Below, piece by piece: positions 18,131 to 25,960 of a DNA stretch of 64,000 bases. A model generated the notes under the pieces. It ran no database searches and was not told the origin of the DNA. It saw only the letters and a program-made list of their open reading frames with translations. A program made the translations under genes and the position numbers. The first letter of the stretch is position 1. Each line of letters begins with the position of its first letter. The stretch lies in NCBI RefSeq assembly GCF_002234405.1, contig NZ_NMQT01000034.1:1-64000 (forward strand), written 5' to 3'. The DNA is from Amycolatopsis thailandensis (lineage in GTDB: Bacteria > Actinomycetota > Actinomycetes > Mycobacteriales > Pseudonocardiaceae).

Positions 18131-18576
18131 CCGATGTCGTCGTCTCCGTCGACGTCGCGGTACCGGCCGGGACGGCTTGGCTCGCCCTGACCGACTGGGA
18201 ACGTCAGGGCGAGTGGATGCTCGGCACCGAGGTCAAGGTCGTGGAGGGCAACGGGCGCAGCGTGGGCTCGAAGCTGTCGGCCTTCACCGGCGTCGCCGGG
18301 ATCGGGTTCACCGACACCATGGAGATCACCACCTGGGAGCCACCGCTGCGGTGCGTCGTGACGCATCTCGGCAAGATCGTGCAGGGCACCGGGGTGTTCC
18401 AGGTGATCGAGAAGGGGCCGCATTCGTCGACGTTCGTCTGGGCGGAGCATCTGCGGCCGCCGTTCGGCGTCGTCGGACGGCTCGGCTGGCCGGTCGCGAA
18501 ACCGGGGTTCGAACTGGGACTGCGGCTGAGCCTGCAGAAATTCGTGAAGTACGCGGAGGGGTACCGGGTTGGCTGA
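18127..18576 (+). CDS. SRPBCC-family (START-like) protein
   Basis: A 149-residue single-domain protein with the polyketide-cyclase/START pattern (VSVDVAVPAGTAWLALTDWER at the N-terminus, ending in helix LRLSLQKFVKYAEG). The fold binds hydrophobic ligands and is not diagnostic of an enzyme. GTG 18127 overlaps the preceding stop by 4 bases, and its end overlaps tag by 8 bases. Confidence 0.85.
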   Translation: MTDVVVSVDVAVPAGTAWLALTDWERQGEWMLGTEVKVVEGNGRSVGSKLSAFTGVAGIGFTDTMEITTWEPPLRCVVTHLGKIVQGTGVFQVIEKGPHSSTFVWAEHLRPPFGVVGRLGWPVAKPGFELGLRLSLQKFVKYAEGYRVG

Positions 18577-19138
18577 GGCGGGTCTGCTGGGGGCGGACGG
18601 GATCAAGCGGTGTTCGTGGGGCAACTCGGCCCCGGACTACGTCGAGTACCACGACACCGAATGGGGAGTCCCGCTCCACGGCGACGAGGAACTGTACGAG
18701 CGCCTGTGCCTGGAGTCGTTCCAGTCCGGGCTTTCGTGGATCACGATCCTGCGTAAGCGGGAGTCGTTCCGGAAGGCGTTCGCCGGCTTCCTGCCGGAGA
18801 AGGTCGCCGTCTTCACCGACGACGACGTTTCCCGTCTCATGGAAGACGCGTCGATCGTGCGGAACCGGGCGAAGATCCTGGCGGCGATCAACAACGCGCG
18901 GGCGATCGCGGAACTCGACGGTTCGCTGGACGAGCTGCTGTGGTCGTTCGCGCCGGCTCGGCAGAAACGGCCGCGCACGATGGGCGACGTCCCTGCCATC
19001 ACGGACGAGTCGAAGGCGATGGCGAAGGAACTCAAGAAGCGCGGATTCGTGTTCCTGGGGCCGACGACGTGTTACGCGCTGATGCAGGCGACGGGGATGG
19101 TCGACGACCACGTGAAGGACTGCTTCCGGGCCGCTTAG
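18569..19138 (+). CDS. tag: DNA-3-methyladenine glycosylase I
   Basis: A 189-residue base-excision repair enzyme that removes 3-methyladenine. It shows RCSWG, YHDTEWGVP, the loop FQSGLSWITILRKR and CYALMQATGMVDDH. Probable zinc ligands C15, H28, H181 and C185 match the family spacing. The start is TTG 18569, inside the SRPBCC gene. The 3' end overlaps the converging membrane-protein gene by 4 bases. Confidence 0.95.
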   Translation: MAEAGLLGADGIKRCSWGNSAPDYVEYHDTEWGVPLHGDEELYERLCLESFQSGLSWITILRKRESFRKAFAGFLPEKVAVFTDDDVSRLMEDASIVRNRAKILAAINNARAIAELDGSLDELLWSFAPARQKRPRTMGDVPAITDESKAMAKELKKRGFVFLGPTTCYALMQATGMVDDHVKDCFRAA

Positions 19139-19608
19139 TGCGCTCCGAGGTCTTGCGCCAGTCGTTCCAGGGATCGGTAGCTGCCGTCGAGCTCGATCAC
19201 CCCACCGTTGTCCAAGGTGATCATGCACTTCGCGATGTAGGCGACGGGAATGAAGTTCAGCCAGTGCTCGACGCTCTTGTAGCGCACTTCGCGGACTCGG
19301 GCCCATGGGACGGCGTAGCGGACCTTGCGGCCGTGGACCTCGGCGAAACCGCCGGTGAAGAGGTACACGCCGCCGTCGAGGCGCCTTCGCGTGGAGACAC
19401 ACCAGGTCAGGAACAGCGGCGGCCAGAGGAACACCAGGATGCCCAGGGTCGTCGTCGGGTCGCTTTCCCGGATCCCCAGGACCAGCGCGCCCACGAGTGG
19501 GGCGAAGGCGACGAAGGTACCGATGACGCCTGGGCGGCGTCGGTAGCGGCGGACGAACTCGCCGAGGTCGTGCTCGGCGGCTTGCGTCCTGAGGTGGGGC
19601 GGGATCAC
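19135..19608 (-). CDS. DUF6585-like membrane protein
   Basis: A 157-residue protein with two hydrophobic helices (VIGTFVAFAPLVGALVLGI and LGILVFLWPPLFLTWCV) followed by a PH-like beta region (VYLFTGGFAEVHGRKVRYAV; FIPVAYIAKCMITLDNGGVI). The pattern resembles small DUF6585-type proteins. It converges on tag with a 4-base overlap. Function unknown. Confidence 0.7.
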   Translation of the reverse strand: MIPPHLRTQAAEHDLGEFVRRYRRRPGVIGTFVAFAPLVGALVLGIRESDPTTTLGILVFLWPPLFLTWCVSTRRRLDGGVYLFTGGFAEVHGRKVRYAVPWARVREVRYKSVEHWLNFIPVAYIAKCMITLDNGGVIELDGSYRSLERLAQDLGAH

Positions 19609-19654
19609 CGCGGGACGCTAACCGCGCCGGTCGGGTACCGGTCCCGAGAGCGCT

Positions 19655-19701
19655 ATGAAGGACGCTTTCATTGCAAAATTTGCTATGAAAGCGTCCTTCA
19701 T
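19655..19701. repeat. 47-base palindrome with family B apex
   Basis: Arms ATGAAGGACGCTTTCATTGC around the apex GCAAAATTTGC, with one mismatch. The apex is shared with family B, but the arms differ in sequence and still pair. It lies 19 bases downstream of the enoyl-CoA hydratase stop and could end its transcript. Confidence 0.92.
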
Positions 19702-19720
19702 CTCACGCTGTGGGGGAGGG

Positions 19721-20515
19721 CTACTTGCCCTGGAAGGTTGGCTTGCGCTTGCCCACGAACGCCTCCACCGCTTCGGTGTGGTCGGCGGTCGCGCCCAGCG
19801 CGGACTGCGCGGCGTCCTCGGCGTCGAGCGCCTCTTCGAGCGACGACTCGGCGGCGACGGACAGGACGTTCTTGATCTTCGCGTACGCCACCGTCGGACC
19901 GGCCGCGAGCTTCGCGGCGACCTTCTGCGCACGGGCGGCCAGTTCCTCGTCCGGGACGACCTCGCCGACCAGTCCCAGCGTCAGTGCCTCGGCGGAGTCG
20001 ACCGTGCGCGCCAGCAGCATCAGTTCGGCCGCGCGGCCGAGACCGATCAGCCGCTGCAGCGTCCACGACGCGCCCGAGTCCGGGCCGAGGCCGACGTTCG
20101 CGAACGCCATCAGGAAGTTCGCCGACGTCGCCGCGATCCGGAGGTCGCTCGCGTAGGCGAAGGCGGCGCCCGCGCCGGCCGCCGGACCGTTCACCGCGGC
20201 GATGACCGGCTTCGGCATCCCGACGATGGCCTTGACGATCGGGTTGTAGTGCTCCTTGACCGTGTGTAGCGGAGCCGGGTCACCCGCTTGAAGCAGTCCG
20301 ACGTGCTCCTTCAGATCCTGCCCGGCGCAGAACGCCTTGCCCGAACCGGTCAGGACGACCGCGCGGACACTGTCGTCGGCCGCGGCCTCGGTCAGGCCCG
20401 CCAGCAGCAGTTCCTTGAGTTCGACGGTCAGCGAGTTGTACGCCTGCGGCCGGTTCAGCGTGAAGGTGCGCACGCCATCGGCGTCGGCGGTCAGCAGAAC
20501 GTCGGATGTGGTCAC
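19721..20515 (-). CDS. Enoyl-CoA hydratase/isomerase (PaaG-like)
   Basis: A 264-residue crotonase-fold protein. The oxyanion-hole segments GKAFCAGQDLKEH and NGPAAGAGAAFAYASDLRIA are present, and the active-site segment FANVGLGPDSGASWTL has aspartate where classical hydratases have glutamate. This resembles PaaG-type epoxide/enoyl-CoA isomerases (GLVPDSGG). Substrate unproven: phenylacetate degradation or fatty acid beta-oxidation. No paa cluster is nearby. Confidence 0.9.
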   Translation of the reverse strand: MTTSDVLLTADADGVRTFTLNRPQAYNSLTVELKELLLAGLTEAAADDSVRAVVLTGSGKAFCAGQDLKEHVGLLQAGDPAPLHTVKEHYNPIVKAIVGMPKPVIAAVNGPAAGAGAAFAYASDLRIAATSANFLMAFANVGLGPDSGASWTLQRLIGLGRAAELMLLARTVDSAEALTLGLVGEVVPDEELAARAQKVAAKLAAGPTVAYAKIKNVLSVAAESSLEEALDAEDAAQSALGATADHTEAVEAFVGKRKPTFQGK

Positions 20516-20710
20516 GGGATCTCCTAGTCGGCGAAACTGCGGTCAAGACTGAGTCTTTCAGCCTCGCGAGCCGCATACCAGCACCGATACGGCGGCAAAA
20601 GATCGGTCCGCGTTCGCGCTCGGCCGCTGATGAGGGACAATGGACAGTAGACCCGGCTGGCTTTGACGAGCGCGACCCGGGCGCGCCGGTTGAGACGGAG
20701 GGAGCACGCT

Positions 20711-20878
20711 ATGGCGGCCATGAAGCCCCGGACCGGAGATGGTCCCCTCGAAGTGACTAAGGAGGGGCGGGGCCTCGTGATGCGCGTACCACTCGAGGGT
20801 GGTGGGCGCCTCGTCGTCGAACTCTCCGCGGAAGAAGCGAAGGATCTCGGCGCGGCCTTGCAGGAGGTCACCGGCTGA
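20711..20878 (+). CDS. DUF3117 small protein
   Basis: A 55-residue protein, MAAMKPRTGDGPLEVTKEGR at the start and ELSAEEAKDLGAALQEV at the end, matching the near-universal actinobacterial DUF3117 family (Rv1211 in M. tuberculosis). ATG 20711 has GGAGGGAG upstream. Function unknown; the very high conservation implies a core role. Confidence 0.9.
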   Translation: MAAMKPRTGDGPLEVTKEGRGLVMRVPLEGGGRLVVELSAEEAKDLGAALQEVTG

Positions 20879-20968
20879 GCCGGACCGCACCAACGTTCAA
20901 CCACCCGCACCCCGGTCTCCCTTCGGAGGCCGGGGTCGCGGTTCATCTGTGCCCGGAGGTCGCTCACT

Positions 20969-22444
20969 GTGCGTAACCCGCTACCCCCCGTTCCGGGGAA
21001 GCTGCTCGAACTCGAGGTCTCGGACGACCTGCGGCGCGGTACGCCGCTGGCCACGCTGATCGCGGCGCCCTCCGAAGAGGACGGTGACGCCGGACTCGCG
21101 GAGATCGGCGGCGTGCGGCCCTCCGGCAAGGCCGGTGACGTGCAGACCGTGCCGACCGGCGCCACCCGCTGGCTGGCAGGCGTCGGAGACGGCGAACCGC
21201 GGCAGTACCGCAAGGCCGGTGCCGCGCTGGTCCGCGCCGTTTCGGCGGCGCTGGAAGAAGACGTCAAAGCGGGCCGGAAGGCGTTCCGCGGCTTCGCCGT
21301 CGAGCTGCCCGAGGACGCGGGCGCCGAACACCTCGAAGAACTCGCGTTCGGACTGCTGCTCGGCGGCTACCGGTTCACGGTGACGGCCGAGGAGCCGAAG
21401 CCGAGCCTGCGGACCGTGCGGTTGCTCACACGTCACGAACGCGCCGTGCCCGCGTACGACAAGGCACTGGAGCGGGTCCGCGAGCTCGCCGCGGCCGCCT
21501 CGTTCGCGCGCGACCTGGCGAACACGCCGTCGAACGTCAAGACCCCCGCCTGGCTCGCCGACACGGCCGCGCGCGCGTCCGGCGGCATCCCGAACCTGAA
21601 CGTGACGGTCCGGGACGAGAAGTGGCTGGCCGAACAGGGCTTCGGCGGCGTCCTCGCCGTCGGTGGCGGCTCGGCCGCGCCGCCGCGGCTGATCGAGCTG
21701 GAGTACCGGCCGCGCGGGGCGGCGACGCATCTGCTGCTGGTCGGCAAGGGCATCACCTTCGACACCGGCGGGCTTTCGATCAAACCCGCCGACGGCATGC
21801 ACCTCATGCGCACCGACATGGCCGGCGGCGCGGCGATCATCGCCGCCGTCCGCGCGATCGCCGCGCTGCGCCTGCCGGTCAAGGTGACCGGGCTGGTGCC
21901 CGCCGCCGAGAACCACGTGTCCGGTTCGTCGTACCGGCCCGGGGACATCGTCCGGCACTACGGCGGCAAGACGACCGAGGTGGGCAACACCGACGCCGAA
22001 GGCCGCATGGTCCTGGCCGACGCGCTCGCCTACGGCATCAAGAAGCACAAGCCGGACGCCGTGATCGACGCGGCGACGCTGACCGGCGCCATGAAGGTGT
22101 CGCTCGGCGTCCGGACCGGCGGCGTGTTCGCCACCGACGACGTGCTCGCGGAGCGGGTCACGAAGGCGGGCGAGCGGGTCGGCGAGGCGTGGTGGCGGAT
22201 GCCGCTGCTGGAGGACCTGGCCGAGACCGTGCAGGGTTCGCTCGGCGACATCCGGCAGGCGCCGGGCGGTCCCGGCGGGATCGTCGCGGCACTGTTCCTG
22301 CGGGAGTTCGTCGGCGACGTGCCGTGGGCGCATCTCGACATCGCAGGCCCGGCACGAGCCGACAAGACCTACGCCGACGTCGTGCCGGGAGCCACCGGTT
22401 TCGCCGCGCGGACGCTGGTCGAGCTGGTCGCTTCCTACGTCTGA
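20969..22444 (+). CDS. pepA: Leucyl aminopeptidase (M17 family)
   Basis: A 491-residue dinuclear zinc/manganese aminopeptidase. The C-terminal catalytic half contains GKGITFDTGGLSIKP, the DMAGGAA aspartate and the family signature NTDAEGRMVLADAL. The variable N-terminal domain is about 170 residues. The GTG at 20969 has CGGAGG 10 bases before it. It trims N-terminal residues in the cytosol and may act in peptide or glutathione turnover. Confidence 0.95.
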   Translation: MRNPLPPVPGKLLELEVSDDLRRGTPLATLIAAPSEEDGDAGLAEIGGVRPSGKAGDVQTVPTGATRWLAGVGDGEPRQYRKAGAALVRAVSAALEEDVKAGRKAFRGFAVELPEDAGAEHLEELAFGLLLGGYRFTVTAEEPKPSLRTVRLLTRHERAVPAYDKALERVRELAAAASFARDLANTPSNVKTPAWLADTAARASGGIPNLNVTVRDEKWLAEQGFGGVLAVGGGSAAPPRLIELEYRPRGAATHLLLVGKGITFDTGGLSIKPADGMHLMRTDMAGGAAIIAAVRAIAALRLPVKVTGLVPAAENHVSGSSYRPGDIVRHYGGKTTEVGNTDAEGRMVLADALAYGIKKHKPDAVIDAATLTGAMKVSLGVRTGGVFATDDVLAERVTKAGERVGEAWWRMPLLEDLAETVQGSLGDIRQAPGGPGGIVAALFLREFVGDVPWAHLDIAGPARADKTYADVVPGATGFAARTLVELVASYV

Positions 22445-22452
22445 CCTGCGGT

Positions 22453-23064
22453 TTACCTGCGCGGCGGTAGCAAGGGACCTTTGCTGTCGCCGCGCGGGCG
22501 CACCCTCGGCATGGGCTGGGTCGGCGCGTCGCCGGCATGCGCGGTGAGGCGGCGGGCGATCCTGGTCACGGGGCCGCTCAGATAGCGGAACACGAGCCAC
22601 GCCGTCACGGAGCCGAGGACGAGCCCGGCGAGCACGTCGTGCGGGTAATGAGCGCCGACGAACACCCGCGAGAAGCCCATCAGCAGGGCGCCCGGGAGTA
22701 CCCACGGCGCGAGCCGTCTCCAGGCGAGCGCGAGTCCGACGGCGGCCGCCGCGGCGACCGTGGAGTGGTTGCTCGGGAAGGACCAGTCGCCGACCGCCGG
22801 GCAGTCGACGAGGGTGACGAGGCCCCGGCACGGCCGGTCCTCGCGGATCACGCTCTTCGCCCCTTCGCTGATCACGTACGCGATCGCCGCGGCGGCAGGT
22901 ACCAGCAGCGACACCGCGAGCCTGGTCGGCGAGGTGCGGGCCCGCCAGGCGACCCAGACCATCAGGGCGGCGAAGATCAGCATGCCCGCGTCGGTGAACA
23001 GGACGCCTGAGGCCTGAAGCCAGCTGGGGCTCTCGCCCGCCATCTCCACGATGTCGTCGTACAT
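22453..23064 (-). CDS. PAP2-family phosphatase, membrane bound
   Basis: A 203-residue membrane phosphatase with all three PAP2 motifs: KSVIREDRP, PSNHS and SRVFVGAHYPHDVLAG, on about five helices. Likely substrates are undecaprenyl pyrophosphate or a phosphatidate-like lipid. The C-terminal tail GDSKGPLLPPRR is encoded by a family A repeat (22469-22490), so the end of the protein is repeat-derived. The 3' end faces pepA with 8 bases between stops. Confidence 0.88.
   Translation of the reverse strand: MYDDIVEMAGESPSWLQASGVLFTDAGMLIFAALMVWVAWRARTSPTRLAVSLLVPAAAAIAYVISEGAKSVIREDRPCRGLVTLVDCPAVGDWSFPSNHSTVAAAAAVGLALAWRRLAPWVLPGALLMGFSRVFVGAHYPHDVLAGLVLGSVTAWLVFRYLSGPVTRIARRLTAHAGDAPTQPMPRVRPRGDSKGPLLPPRR
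22469..22490. repeat. Family A unit inside the PAP2 coding end
   Basis: AGCAAGGGACCTTTGCTGTC plus GC, lying within the last codons of the PAP2 gene. On the minus strand it encodes the SKGPLL part of the tail. Confidence 0.9.
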
Positions 23065-23134
23065 TCACCCTAAGTTAGCGAAACCGACAGTCGCGCCGCC
23101 TTGCACCATCGTCAGGGATCGCCCTTGACGATCG

Positions 23135-24019
23135 TCACGTCCGCTGCGCGCGGACCCGCTCCCGGAACCGCATGACGGCGGGAGGCAGGACGACGTCCTT
23201 GCGCCACGCCAGCCCGATGGTCCGTCCCACCGGCGGCACCAGCGGGACTTCGGCGACGCCCGCCGGGCTGCCGGGTTCGAACCGGGGGAGCAGCGCCACC
23301 CCGAGCCCGGCCGCGACCAGCCCGCGGACCGTGTCGGACTCCTGGCCTTCGAAGGCGATCTTCGGCTGGAAGCCGGCCGCGGCGCACAGCTCGTCGGTGA
23401 TGGTGCGGAGGCCGTAGCCGGTTTCGAGCAGGACGAATTCCTCGTCCTTGAGGTCTTCGATGGCGGCGCATTCCCGGTCGGCGAGGCGGTGCGACGTCGG
23501 AACGGAGAGGAAGATCTCCTGCTCGGAGAGCACGGCCGTGTCGAGCAGCGGATCGTCGACGGGGGCGGGGGCGAGCAGTGCGAGGTCGAGCTCGCCGCTG
23601 GTCAGCCTGTCGACCATGTCCTGTCGTGAGCCCTGGACCAGCGTGAAGCGGACTCCCGGATGGTCCGCGCGGTAACCGCGGAGCAGGGTGGGGACCAGCG
23701 ACCGGCCGAGCAGGTGCAGGAAGCCGAGGACGATGTGCCCGGATTCCGGATCGACCTCTTCGCGGGCCTGGCGGACTCCGGCGTCGACGTCGGCGAGGGC
23801 GCGTTCGGCGGCGTCGGCCAGCAGCTCGGCGGCCCGGGTGAGCCGGATGCCGCGGCCGTCGGGGACCGTCAGCGGGGCGCCGAGGGCCTCGCCGAGCGCC
23901 GAGATCCGGCGGCTTACCGTGGGCTGCGGGACGCCGAGCAGTTCGGCCGCGCGTGTGACGTTCGTCGTGCGGCGCAGTGCGGTGAGCAGCGCGAGCTGGG
24001 GGGCTAGCTGGGCGGTCAT
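23135..24019 (-). CDS. LysR-family transcriptional regulator
   Basis: A 294-residue LysR protein with the N-terminal winged helix (TNVTRAAELLGVPQPTVSRR) and a C-terminal effector domain of typical length. The ATG at 24019 gives the usual spacing to the helix-turn-helix; a GTG at 24034 would add five residues, and neither has a good ribosome site. It is divergent from the MFS exporter gene across an AT-richer spacer (24035-24097), which suggests it controls that gene. Confidence 0.9.
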   Translation of the reverse strand: MTAQLAPQLALLTALRRTTNVTRAAELLGVPQPTVSRRISALGEALGAPLTVPDGRGIRLTRAAELLADAAERALADVDAGVRQAREEVDPESGHIVLGFLHLLGRSLVPTLLRGYRADHPGVRFTLVQGSRQDMVDRLTSGELDLALLAPAPVDDPLLDTAVLSEQEIFLSVPTSHRLADRECAAIEDLKDEEFVLLETGYGLRTITDELCAAAGFQPKIAFEGQESDTVRGLVAAGLGVALLPRFEPGSPAGVAEVPLVPPVGRTIGLAWRKDVVLPPAVMRFRERVRAQRT

Positions 24020-24097
24020 CCTTTCATTCAGCACGGTATCGATTGTGTCAGATGATCGTATTAGACGTATCGTTTAGCCAGGCTTAGCTTCAGGATC

Positions 24098-25375
24098 GTG
24101 TCTGCCACCGGAACCACCCGCCGGGTGACGATCGCCGTCGCCGCGGCCGGGATCTCCTCGTTCGCCCTGCTCTACGCGCCGCAGCCGGTGCTGCCGCAGC
24201 TGGCTGGGCAGTACCACCTCGATCCCGGTGGCGCTTCGCTGGCGGTGAGCGTCGCGACCGGCGCGCTCGCGATCGCCGTGTTGCCGATCGCGGCGCTTTC
24301 GGAGGTCGTGGGCCGGCGTCCCGTGATCGTCGCTTCGGTGGTCGCGTCGGTCGTGTTCGGTTTCCTGCTGCCGCTGGCGCCCAGCTATCCGGCGCTGTTG
24401 GTGCTGCGGGCGCTGCAAGGGGTCGCCATCGCGGGGTTCCCCGGAGTGGCCGCGGCCTACCTCGCGGAACGGCTCGGCAAGGCCGGGCTCGCGGCGGCGG
24501 TGGGCGCGATGATCGCCGGGAACACCGTCGGCGGCATGATCGGGCGGCTCGCGGCCGGGTTCACCGCCGGTCCGTTCGGGTACCACGGCGCGCTGCTCGT
24601 GGTCGCGGCGATCGGCCTGGTGTGCGCGGTGGTCACGGTGCTGGCCCTGCCGCCGGGGAAGCAAGGGACCTTTGCTGTCACTTCCGCGGATCGGCCCAGG
24701 TCAGAGCGGCTTCGCGAGCAAGGACGGGCGGTGCTGGCGGGCCTCGGCGCCGCGGTCCGGAAGCCGGTCCTGCTGGTCCAGTACTCGGTCGCGCTGCTGG
24801 CGATGGGTTCGTTCGTCGCGCTGTACAACGCCGCCGGCTTCCGCCTGACCGGGGAGCCGCTGAACCTCTCGCCCGCGATCGCGTCGCTCGTCTTCCTCGC
24901 CTACGCGATGGGCTCGGTCTCGTCCGCGACCGCGGGCAAGCTCGTCGGCCGGTTCGGCCGTCGCGGGTCGCTCGTCGGCGCCTTGCTGCTCACGATCGCC
25001 GGCGCCGCGCTTACACTCTCCGACTCGCTGCCCCTGGTCGTCGCCGGTTTCGTGGTGCTGACCGGCGGGTTCTTCGCCGCGCACGCCGTCGCCAACGGCT
25101 GGGCCGCCGCGGAGGCGCCCGAGAACGCCCGAGGCCAGGTGGGCGGCCTCTACACGCTTTCGTACTACCTCGGCAGCAGCATCGGTGGCGCCGTCGGCGC
25201 GACCGTCTACGGGCACTCCGGCTGGACCTGGCTGATCGTGCTCACCGCCGGCTGGCTGGCCCTCGCCGCGGCGGCCGTGGTCGCGGTGGTCCCCAAGTCC
25301 GTGAAGGCCTCCTTCCCTACCTTCAGGGTCAGGGGCTCGGCGAAGTTGCCTCTTCGCTGGTCAGGGAGGTTGTGA
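24098..25375 (+). CDS. MFS transporter (YnfM-like) carrying repeat-derived segments
   Basis: A 425-residue, 12-helix major facilitator, likely a drug or metabolite exporter; LSEVVGRRPVIVASV is the loop 2-3 motif. The central cytoplasmic loop contains residues KQGTFAVT (188-195), encoded by an in-frame family A repeat. Residues from about 402 to the end are encoded by the left arm of a long inverted repeat (25298-25340) and the sequence after it. The GTG 24098 start lies opposite the LysR gene. The core helices look intact, so it is probably functional. Confidence 0.9.
   Translation: MSATGTTRRVTIAVAAAGISSFALLYAPQPVLPQLAGQYHLDPGGASLAVSVATGALAIAVLPIAALSEVVGRRPVIVASVVASVVFGFLLPLAPSYPALLVLRALQGVAIAGFPGVAAAYLAERLGKAGLAAAVGAMIAGNTVGGMIGRLAAGFTAGPFGYHGALLVVAAIGLVCAVVTVLALPPGKQGTFAVTSADRPRSERLREQGRAVLAGLGAAVRKPVLLVQYSVALLAMGSFVALYNAAGFRLTGEPLNLSPAIASLVFLAYAMGSVSSATAGKLVGRFGRRGSLVGALLLTIAGAALTLSDSLPLVVAGFVVLTGGFFAAHAVANGWAAAEAPENARGQVGGLYTLSYYLGSSIGGAVGATVYGHSGWTWLIVLTAGWLALAAAAVVAVVPKSVKASFPTFRVRGSAKLPLRWSGRL
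24660..24680. repeat. In-frame family A unit inside the MFS gene
   Basis: AGCAAGGGACCTTTGCTGTC plus A, in the codons for the loop between helices 6 and 7. It matches the intergenic units base for base. Confidence 0.92.
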
Positions 25376-25418
25376 AAGCCACTTTCGCAACGTTGAAGGT
25401 TGCGAAAGTGGCTTTCAC
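25372..25418. repeat. 47-base palindrome, family C
   Basis: Perfect 20-base arms (GTGAAAGCCACTTTCGCAAC) around GTTGAAG. It is just 3' of the MFS stop codon (25373-25375, which it overlaps) and could serve as a terminator hairpin. Confidence 0.93.
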
Positions 25419-25608
25419 AACACTGCGCACTGGGCCCACTGAACGCCCCCCCCCGGCCGCCGGACCGCGCGATCCCGACACCTCCCTCGCCAGGTCGGTC
25501 CGGGTGGTCGTGAGTGGCGTTTCGGGTTAGAACCGGGCCGGTATTTACCTACCCACGCCTGAACTGGGCGAGAGTGGTGGTTCAGCGGCTGCCAGGGCGC
25601 GACGATGT

Positions 25609-25639
25609 AGGAATTGGGACGTTGAACGTCCCAATTCCT
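25609..25639. repeat. Perfect palindrome, family D copy 1
   Basis: Fifteen-base arms (AGGAATTGGGACGTT) around one G. It lies inside the MITE-like segment. Confidence 0.93.
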
Positions 25640-25757
25640 TCACCGTGGGGTCGCCCCGGCGACCACGCCATCATCCAGCACCACGACGAAACAGGGCCCC
25701 ACCGACGACAGACCCAGGACGTGCACGGCCCCGACTCCCTCACCAACCAGACCGAGC

Positions 25758-25796
25758 GTGGAAGATCCGGGACGTTGAACGTCCCGGATCCTCCAC
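25758..25796. repeat. Palindrome, family D copy 2
   Basis: Nineteen-base arms (GTGGAAGATCCGGGACGTT) around one G with one mismatch. It shares the GGGACGTTGAACGTCCC apex with copy 1, but the outer stem differs and still pairs. Confidence 0.92.
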
Positions 25797-25938
25797 ACTC
25801 GCCGGTCACACCAATCGGTAGCCAAATACGAGTCCGCCAGAACCCGAAACGCCACTCACGACCCGCTTACGCGACCCTTGCCGGGGCCCTGACCCTCAAA
25901 GTAGGGAAGGAGGCTTCGCGGAGCGCCTCTGAGCCCCG

Positions 25939-25960
25939 GCGATAGCAAAGGTCCCTTGCT
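25939..25960. repeat. Family A unit overlapping a stop codon
   Basis: GCGATAGCAAAGGTCCCTTG CT; on the minus strand the TAG stop of the methyltransferase (25961-25959) runs into AGCAAGGGACC. Confidence 0.9.

Larger units (their letters stand above)
25535..25838. mobile_element. MITE-like 304-bp non-coding insertion
   Basis: The segment between the two AGAACC copies. Its ends are imperfect inverted repeats: GTATTTACCTACC near the left against GTATTTGGCTACC read inward from the right, then GGCGAGAGTGGTGG against GGCGAGTGTGGAGG. Two palindromes with the shared apex GGGACGTTGAACGTCCC lie inside (25609-25639 and 25758-25796). No coding potential is seen, so it would need a transposase in trans. 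Confidence 0.6.
25507..25862. repeat. Family E palindrome split by an insertion
   Basis: GTCGTGAGTGGCGTTTCGGG TT at 25507-25528 is the exact inverse of 25841-25862. The uninterrupted family member at 36087-36128 shows the native plan: left arm, AG, right arm. Here AGAACC occurs at both junctions (25529-25534 and 25839-25844), as expected for a target-site duplication. Confidence 0.8.
25298..25922. repeat. Long imperfect inverted repeat enclosing nested palindromes
   Basis: The left arm at 25298-25340 (TCCGTGAAGGCCTCCTTCCC...) and the right arm at 25881-25922 are inverted copies, with about 35 of 42 positions matching. The arm matches the palindrome at 55813-55869 (family H). Between the arms lie the family C palindrome (25372-25418) and the interrupted family E palindrome (25507-25862). 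The left arm is coding for the MFS C-terminus. No other gene is seen in 25376-25958. Confidence 0.75.

Noticed and set aside
20981..23068. A 695-residue minus-strand frame opposite pepA
   Set aside because: Antisense shadow of pepA. The opposite strand encodes a clear M17 aminopeptidase.
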